A DNA stretch of 64,000 nt from Rhododendron vialii. Its lineage: Eukaryota; Streptophyta; Magnoliopsida; Ericales; Ericaceae. The stretch spans positions 30,144,501-30,208,500 of the forward strand of contig NC_080567.1 in NCBI RefSeq assembly GCF_030253575.1. The letters are read 5' to 3'. The notes under the pieces are model-generated. The model saw nothing but the letters and a program-made list of their open reading frames with translations, did no database searches and had not been told where the DNA came from. This document shows, piece by piece, positions 57,851 to 64,000 of this stretch (positions are counted from its first letter, which is position 1; each line of letters begins with the position of its first letter). A program made the translations under genes and the position numbers.

Positions 57851-58878
57851 AGCAGCGTTGGCAATATCAACAAGTTTTGGAAACAAGACGTGGAGCATAT
57901 AGTACGATTGATATAAAATAGAAAAAAGAAAAATTGGTGGGGACAATTATAAATAGACAGATGTCTGGGGGGCCCAGTGCAAAACCCCCCACACCAATAA
58001 AATAATGTGGAGAAATGATTAAGCCACGGAAACGGAGAAAAGTCTTCTGAAATTGACTGTGCAAGTCAATACCAAAGTCGTCCTCTTCAGTTTTTCAGTG
58101 TGAACATGGGACTTGGGGGCCGCAGTCTACAGCCGCATTCAGTACCGCTTAATTTCTCGTTTCGAAAGTGTTTAGACGATCCGAATTTTGAAATGACTTT
58201 TTCAAGAAAGAGTGTATTTTTAAAATTTGGATTATTAATTATCGAAACGGACGGTGAAATTGAGCGTTGGTGATGCACAAATGAGAATAAGAACACATGC
58301 CCCAAAATCCGCACACTTTCCCTTTTCTTTTCAAAAGGTTTTATTCCATTTGATTCCTCACTTGATTCCAATAGAAACATAGGAGTTTGTATAAATCAGT
58401 TTGAACATTTATTCCATTTGAAATGGTGAACAAGGGATCATAATTCTCTTGGGCATTTTGTTTACCGGGCTTGTTCATTGTTTTGTACTCGTAGAGATCA
58501 TCAACCATGTCAAGAACAAAATTTCTCGGTTAACAATTATCGCATCATAGTACCTTACAGAAATATATGCTGATTGATATCGAATCAACAAAAACTTCAA
58601 CATAACCGATGTTGACGAGTTTTTAAAGATGAACAGTCTCGATTGTCAAATTAAAAGACCCTGTGAAAGGTTCGTGAAATACCCAAAGATTATTTGGTCT
58701 CTTTTAGAGACTACAGAGATCGTGACTCTTAATCAATTACATGATGGATGAACATAGTACCTCTTCTCCAATCCGAGTGGTTAATAATGCATGTAAGAAT
58801 AATCAAACTCACAACACAGGGATCTGTTTTACTAATTCCAAAACCCAACCAAACCTGAGCCAGCTTTCAAACAGCAAT

Positions 58879-59935
58879 ATATTTATGCATATTTAGTGGC
58901 GGCTCCCTTTTTCTCTCTCTAAAACCAGTCTCCACTCTCTATCATCTGCAAATACGGTTTTCGTTTGGGGGGCGGCGCCCGCCGCTAGCCGCTCCCCCCT
59001 GCCTCTCTCCCCTTTTCTTCTCTCGTCTCTCTCTCTGTCCATCTTTCTTCCTTCCCCATTCCCCTCTGATCTATTCCCTTTCTTTTATTCACAAAACGAT
59101 TGGCATCGCAACCGAGTGGGCGGTGATGGCGGCGGCTGGGTGATGCTGTGTTCGCTTCTCGGCGTCTGATTCTTCCAATCGTTTTTGGGAGTCCTTTGAT
59201 ATCGCTTCACGGCGATTGGGTCTTGGATCTGGCGTTAATGGTGGCTGGTATGACTTATCCTCCTCTTTCTCCTCTCTCTCCTTTGTTTTTTCGAACCCCT
59301 GCCCTTCGATCCCACTGTTCGCCTGTTTCGATCTCGGTCGTGATTCTCCTGTTCGGTTCTCCGATTGGCGGGTTGCTGGACTCACTGACTTTTGCCTAAC
59401 GGCAGGGGCTTTCCTGAGGGGGTTTTCGCGTCTGGCGTGGGTTCCTGCCTGGGTCTTTGCCGGTGGACCTGGGTTTTGCTTAACAGCTTGGTTGTAGCTT
59501 CCGCGGTTGCTTGGGTTCGTTGGGCTTCGTTTTGCTCCATCGTTGGGTGACCAGTGGTGGTTTGGTGGTGGACGATGGTGGCTGACGGGTGGTGGGTGTT
59601 GTGCATCCTGATCGGATGGGCGGCGGTGGGCGGTGGTATGATTTGCTGTGGTTGTGTTCGGGTGCGGTTTGCTGCTCCGTTGGGTTGCCAATGGTGGTTT
59701 GGTGGTTGGCGGAGTGGTTGACCGGTGGTGGGGGCGGCTGAGATCTAGGGTAGGTTTTGGTTTTCTTTCGGGCTGGGCTGTATTGTTTTATCTGGACTTT
59801 TTGACTCTTTGGGTGTTTTGTGCTTCATTGTATTATCTGGGTTCTTGGGTCCTTAGGTGTTTGGGCTTCAACCCTTTGGGTGTTTTTTTCAACTTTTGGT
59901 TGGAATCCTTTTTCTCCTCGCCTTTCAAAAAAAAA
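58879..59935 (+). mobile_element. Short poly(A) retroelement, L1-mobilised type, 1057 bp
   Basis: A 17-bp direct repeat AGCTTTCAAACAGCAAT lies at 58862-58878 and 59936-59952; the right copy follows a 10-A tail. Long target duplications and a poly(A) tail are marks of target-primed reverse transcription by LINE machinery. The interior has a C/T-rich 5' part and a G/T-rich 3' part with an internal duplicated stretch (59530-59595 and 59670-59730), and no reverse transcriptase. It could be a non-autonomous LINE derivative or a retrocopied transcript. The 200-codon antisense frame (59089-59691) is Pro/Thr/Arg-rich and probably an artefact of composition. Confidence 0.8.
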
Positions 59936-59952
59936 AGCTTTCAAACAGCAAT

Positions 59953-60973
59953 TGTACGTATGGTACCGGATAATCTTATTTACCCACCAGAAAGGGAAAC
60001 AAAATTCTTCTTTATTCTCAGTTTGCTTATTTTTTTTGATCAATACTGGAATGCGATGAAAGTATCTAAAGAGATCGATCTCACGCAGACATTACATAAA
60101 ATGTCCCTCTAAATTCGCCTGGAATTAAGGACAAGTAGATTTGTTTAAAAAACAAGCAAAAAAGACGGGAGGGTAGCTCACGAACACCTCAACTATTCCC
60201 CTCTCCGGTCTAAGACTATCCACGCCGGGACTAAAGAATTCACAAAAAATTTCTCTCTTAATCCCAAAATGTTGCCAAATTTCGAACCATGTTTGGCTTT
60301 ACAACTAGCTTATTCTTATTGTTACTTGAGCTACTCGTTGGGGGCTATGGAACATGTTTTGAAGAATTCATGAGAAACAAAGGCCGAAAGAATTAACATA
60401 AACACCACCCTTTCATTCTCTTGTGGAGCAAAAGAGAAGCTAAAAAAAAAAATGTTTAGAAGGTTTTTCTGAAAAGCGAAAAATCGCATTCTCCTTTTAC
60501 ATGTTTTCTCATACAAACAAAGCAAATTATAGATTTATAGTACTCCGTACTAAACACAAACAAATATATATCCTCCTATACAATCTCTCTCTCTCTCTCT
60601 CTATTCACTTCTAAAGTCCCTTTGGACAATACCTAACATATTAGTACATCTCAAATCCTCCACAACAATGTAGAAAAGAAAAAAAATCCAAAACAAAACA
60701 AATTGGATATAACAAACAGAACCCAAATGAGAACAAGGTACCTAGCTAGCTTGAAATCAAACTCAAACCACTCAAATCTTCATAAAATTCAACTTCTAAA
60801 TCTGCAAAAAAAAAAAAAAAAAAACAAGACCACCCACATTGCAGTACACTTCAGTTCTACGCCCACTAGAAAAATGTGTAACCAATTTACCATAATTATA
60901 AGTAAATTATCAGGGCATGAAATGTATGAAAAGAGGAGGATTGAGATGAACTAACCAACTTCCATGCCAAATG
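59953..60973. other. Downstream flank of the TCP gene
   Basis: AT-rich, with a (TC)n tract at 60585-60602 and an A run at 60806-60824. The presumed 3' UTR of the TCP8-like gene is at its right end. No other gene was recognised. Confidence 0.6.
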
Positions 60974-62524
60974 TCATTGAGAATCGTTTGGGTCATCTTC
61001 TCCACTATCAGTAGTAGCTTGAGGCTGATTTTGTTGCTGATGTTGATGGTGATGGTGCTGATCCAACGGATGATTTTGCTGCTCGGAATTCATGTTCAAC
61101 CCACCTCTGGAGTAAGCATTGAGAGCAGCCAGCATCCCCAGATTAGTCTCAGATATTCCCAACCCAAGATGCTGAGAAGGTTGCTGCTGCTGCTGCTGCT
61201 GGTGTTGTTGCATCAGCATTGACCCTAGCTGCAGCGGGTTCGCTCTCCCCCCTTGAAACTCGAAGTTCCCCGGAGGAAAGTTAAACCTCGGCATGAAATG
61301 CAGCGGCGTGTTCCCACCCGCTGCAGCTGGCGCGGCTGCGAAAGGCCACATCTGGGGCTGGTCCCCGGATGTGCCGGCGGAAACAGTCAGAGACTGGCCG
61401 TTGCCGCCGGCACCTCCTGAAGCGGCGACCGGCAGCATCCAGAAGGTGTTGCCGGTCCCGCTGCTGGGTGCCGGGGCCACCGCCCACATGGCCGTGGCCG
61501 GCATCATGTTGGCGTTTCTCAAAATACCCGACGACGGCCCTCCGGCTTCTTGTTGCTTGAATTGTTGCTTATTCGAAGGCGAAGCGGGCCCCGCCGACCC
61601 TTCTCCTCCTCCTCCTGATTCTTCTTTGAACAAATCTTCTCTGTATCTCTTTCTCAGATAATTCTCAGTAGAATTTCCTCCACCTCCGCCTCCTTCCCCT
61701 CCTCCGCCGCCACCGCCAGGCATGGCCTCAGCAATTTGATCAGCCGTCATAAGATGAGGCTGCTGGTGGTGATGGTGTTGCTGTTGAAACCCTAGCATAT
61801 GAGAAAACCCTTCTTCATAAGGGTGGTGAGCCAGCGCTAGAGCTCCATGGAAAGAGTGAGGAGCGGACTTCGACGGCGGAGCGGAGAGCGTAGATCCGCT
61901 GCTCCGCAGCGAGACGTTGAGCGTCGAGAAGTTCGCCGGAATCGTGCCGGTCCCGGTGGCGGCGATAATCGCCGGCTCCGCCTGCTGCAACAGCCACTCT
62001 ATGGTCTCCCCGTCCGACTTGTGCTGCAATTCTCTCGTCAGCTGAAAAACCCTAGCCGCACACGTGGCCGGCATTCTTATCCTCCGCCCCCTCCCGTCCA
62101 CCTTCGTGTGGCGGTCTTTGGTCGACCTCTTGGGCGGATTAACCGCCGCGACCGCCAGCTGCTGGTTGTTCTTATCCGATCTGGTGGCGATGGCCAGCGA
62201 CGCGTCGACGAGCTGAGGCGGCTGGGCGGAGGAGGAGGTCGAGGCCGCGGTAGACGACGCGGAGGGCGAAAGGGAAGACGACGCTCTATTCGCTCCGCCG
62301 GGCGCGGCGGCGGGGGAAGTGGCGGAGAGGCCAGTTTGGATGGAAATCGGGAGGAGGAACGGGGAATTGTGGGATCGGGGATCGAAGGGGCCCGGGCGGT
62401 GGGACGAGGAGGAGAGGTGGGGCGGGGGGTGGAGAGAGGAAGAAGTGGTGGTGGTGGTGGTGGTGGTTTGTTTATTGGAGTGTTGGTGTTGGTGTTTTTG
62501 TTGTTGCAAATCTGTTAGTTCCAT
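60974..62524 (-). CDS. TCP8: Class I TCP transcription factor, TCP8-like
   Basis: A single exon of 516 codons. The TCP domain (about residues 131-190) reads [20 protein letters not shown], then [12 protein letters not shown] and [16 protein letters not shown]. It is the class I (PCF) form, with a short basic region that binds GTGGGNCC-type sites as dimers in the nucleus. Cys155 corresponds to the redox-sensitive Cys20 of class I members. Features outside the domain match TCP8: MELTD start, [42 protein letters not shown] and [14 protein letters not shown]. Low-complexity Thr, Gly, His and Gln tracts lie around residues 20-28, 270-285 and the C-terminus. In ELQHKSDGE, Gln stands where most class I proteins have Gly. 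TCP8 controls growth and immunity genes in Arabidopsis; the role here is by homology. Confidence 0.94.
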   Translation of the reverse strand: MELTDLQQQKHQHQHSNKQTTTTTTTTSSSLHPPPHLSSSSHRPGPFDPRSHNSPFLLPISIQTGLSATSPAAAPGGANRASSSLSPSASSTAASTSSSAQPPQLVDASLAIATRSDKNNQQLAVAAVNPPKRSTKDRHTKVDGRGRRIRMPATCAARVFQLTRELQHKSDGETIEWLLQQAEPAIIAATGTGTIPANFSTLNVSLRSSGSTLSAPPSKSAPHSFHGALALAHHPYEEGFSHMLGFQQQHHHHQQPHLMTADQIAEAMPGGGGGGGEGGGGGGNSTENYLRKRYREDLFKEESGGGGEGSAGPASPSNKQQFKQQEAGGPSSGILRNANMMPATAMWAVAPAPSSGTGNTFWMLPVAASGGAGGNGQSLTVSAGTSGDQPQMWPFAAAPAAAGGNTPLHFMPRFNFPPGNFEFQGGRANPLQLGSMLMQQHQQQQQQQPSQHLGLGISETNLGMLAALNAYSRGGLNMNSEQQNHPLDQHHHHQHQQQNQPQATTDSGEDDPNDSQ

Positions 62525-62823
62525 GTGTAGGGGGTGTGTGGGGTGGGGTTAGTGGGGCTTTAGGAATTTTTTCTTTTGTGGGTTCAAAGGCTGATGCTAA
62601 TTCAACACCATCATCCCCACACACCTCCTCTCTGGGCTCCTCTCTGCTCTTCCTTGGATTGCTGCTAGAGAGAGAGAGGGAGGAGAGAGAAAAGGCTTTT
62701 TTAAGGGTTTGGAGGGACTTGGACCTAAACAAAGGCTAGGACTGAGAGTTTGTGATGTGGGGTTCTTTGGCTTTCTGATTGACCCTTGTCTTCTTCTTCC
62801 TTTTCACTCAAGTTTTGTAGTCC

Positions 62824-62867
<44 letters not shown>

Positions 62868-64000
62868 GTAAAGAGGTGGGGGACCTGAGAAACAATAGCA
62901 GCAGAAGCCCCGCTCGTGGGGTCTCCCTCTCTCTCGCTGTTAAAGGAATGTTGAAAATGGCCAATTTGACAAAATTACTGCACCATGCATGGGAAAAACT
63001 TGACCAGTAAAATTTTGAACCGTCAGTTATAAGGATCCCTATCTGGCAAGGTTTTTTTTGTTTAAATAAGGGCCAATACGCTCCAATATCATTTCCATTA
63101 TTTTTTTTCCCATCGGTAATACCAAAAATCCTCGGGTTCGGTTCGATCTATCTAATTTCCGCCTTCTTAATCACACCCTTTATGGTTGATCTTGAGACTA
63201 TCTCATCTCGAGTGCTCCGGCGCAAAAACTATAATTTTGTGTAATTGACAATCCATTTAGGCCATATTTGAGACCGCAACACAATAGTTACAATCGCAAT
63301 CACTCGATGCTTCCGTTGCCGTTCCACAAGCCACTTCCAGTAGTATTCAAAACCTTGGTACGGGGTAGAATTGGTTGGTGCATCCGGATCCCTGTTCTAA
63401 TTACGCAAAGTTTTCAGTGATTCCAGAATTGCTTTGAATGGTGATAAAACTCTGTTTGACCTAATAAAGCTCCCCCCCAAAACTATAACCCAGAAAAATT
63501 CCATTACTTTACCTCTTGCAGTCCTCCACTATGAGCTACACATGCTTTGTCACTTCTCTCTCTCTCTCTCTCTCTCTCTAAACTGCATTTTGCAGTGGAG
63601 AGCTACAGTGGCAGCAGGGCCAGAAACTTCAGAAACCAACAGCCCTTTGCTAGCTACCACTATCTACCAGTACCACATATTTTTTGGTCATGGGCACCTT
63701 CCTCACTATTTCCATTGAGTACTGTTCAAAAAAATCAATGTTAACGTAGGTAGTTCAAATGGCGACACGAATGAGCTGTAAATACAGACATCTTGAGTCC
63801 AAAACTGGGCAACCTTTCGGAACCAAGTCGCAAGAGAGAAATCTCTCGTGAATACCCTAATTCCAACGTGAATGAACCATCTTTAACCAGACCGGGGAAG
63901 GAAACTTTCGAGGTGCGTGTGAGCTGGCTCTGACGCTTATGACGTCCAACCAAAAAAAATTAATGCCAGTGATTATTCTTCAAACTTTATGGGATTCGAT
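62525..64000. promoter_or_regulatory. Upstream flank of the TCP8-like gene
   Basis: A (GA)n tract of about 20 units (62826-62865) lies some 300 bases upstream of the start codon; on the gene strand it reads (TC)n, as in many plant leaders. A second (TC)n tract is at 63556-63580. No further gene was recognised up to the window edge. Open frames across these tracts are low-complexity. Confidence 0.45.

Larger units (their letters stand above)
54383..58878. other. Intergenic stretch downstream of EI24
   Basis: No gene was recognised in about 4.5 kb. It contains a MITE (55285-55578), two related GCACGCGAAGCGCGTGG palindromes (55696 and 55770) about 74 bp apart, a long A/T homopolymer-rich part (56080-57360) and local direct repeats (57035-57850). 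Open frames in it are short and without known motifs. Confidence 0.6.

Noticed and set aside
59089-59691. 200-codon minus-strand open frame
   Set aside because: It lies inside a poly(A) retroelement on its antisense strand. The product is Pro/Thr/Arg low-complexity without known motifs, so it is likely a composition effect.
61847-62518. 223-codon plus-strand frame
   Set aside because: It is the antisense shadow of the GC-rich TCP8-like coding exon; Arg/Gly-rich with no family match.
1-64000. CRISPR array, bacterial operons, phage or tRNA/rRNA genes
   Set aside because: Repeats are satellites, microsatellites or transposon ends without a spacer pattern. Gene structure is eukaryotic, and no cloverleaf or rRNA sequence was recognised by eye.

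Overview
This is plant nuclear DNA, almost certainly from a eudicot. The genes are split by long AT-rich introns with GT-AG (one GC-AG) splice sites. The proteins are plant families: a class I TCP factor, plastid-type ATP phosphoribosyltransferase, a NIPA-type transporter, plant EI24 and organellar PPR relics. Stowaway, hAT, MULE and L1 elements are scattered throughout. The genus cannot be fixed from sequence alone. Many (TC)n/(GA)n tracts lie at or near gene 5' ends.

Five host genes look complete. HISN1 (23029-29863, minus, 11 exons, 395 aa) catalyses the first step of histidine synthesis in plastids. A NIPA-type magnesium transporter (35276-40093, plus, 9 exons, 346 aa) follows. CMC4 (41287-43743, minus, 2 exons, 65 aa) is a twin-CX9C mitochondrial protein. 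EI24 (44815-54382, plus, 11 exons, 329 aa) is a multi-spanning endomembrane protein. A TCP8-like class I TCP transcription factor (60974-62524, minus, single exon, 516 aa) completes the set. CMC4 and EI24 are divergent across about 1.07 kb. The genes share no pathway; this is ordinary gene-by-gene plant chromosome.

The left 22 kb is a graveyard. From 1 to 6.3 kb there are repeated copies of a degraded PPR E-domain gene. One copy is split by a solo LTR (398-1825, TG...CA ends, 5-bp ATACA target duplication) and followed by an expanded minisatellite. From 7 to 21.5 kb lies a patchwork of host-gene pieces that keep their introns: three CSN1 exons, a HISN1 exon 10 plus intron, an NFU last exon, a BOP1 WD40 piece and a longer NFU2/3-like pseudogene. 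Two homologous promoter-like modules (7.05-7.95 and 16.07-18.03 kb) precede the CSN1 and NFU pieces.

Several transposons have exact ends that can be read from target duplications: hAT at 16140-17064 and 19865-20183 (8 bp), MULE-like at 31926-32773 (9 bp, perfect) and 36372-37516 (9 bp, one mismatch), a 3-bp-TSD MITE at 23673-23872 whose empty site survives in the HISN1 fragment, Stowaways at 32806-33088 and 46839-46985, and a poly(A) retroelement with a 17-bp target duplication at 58879-59935. I found no new biochemical system. The most unusual structure is the multi-gene fragment mosaic with its duplicated promoter-like module.
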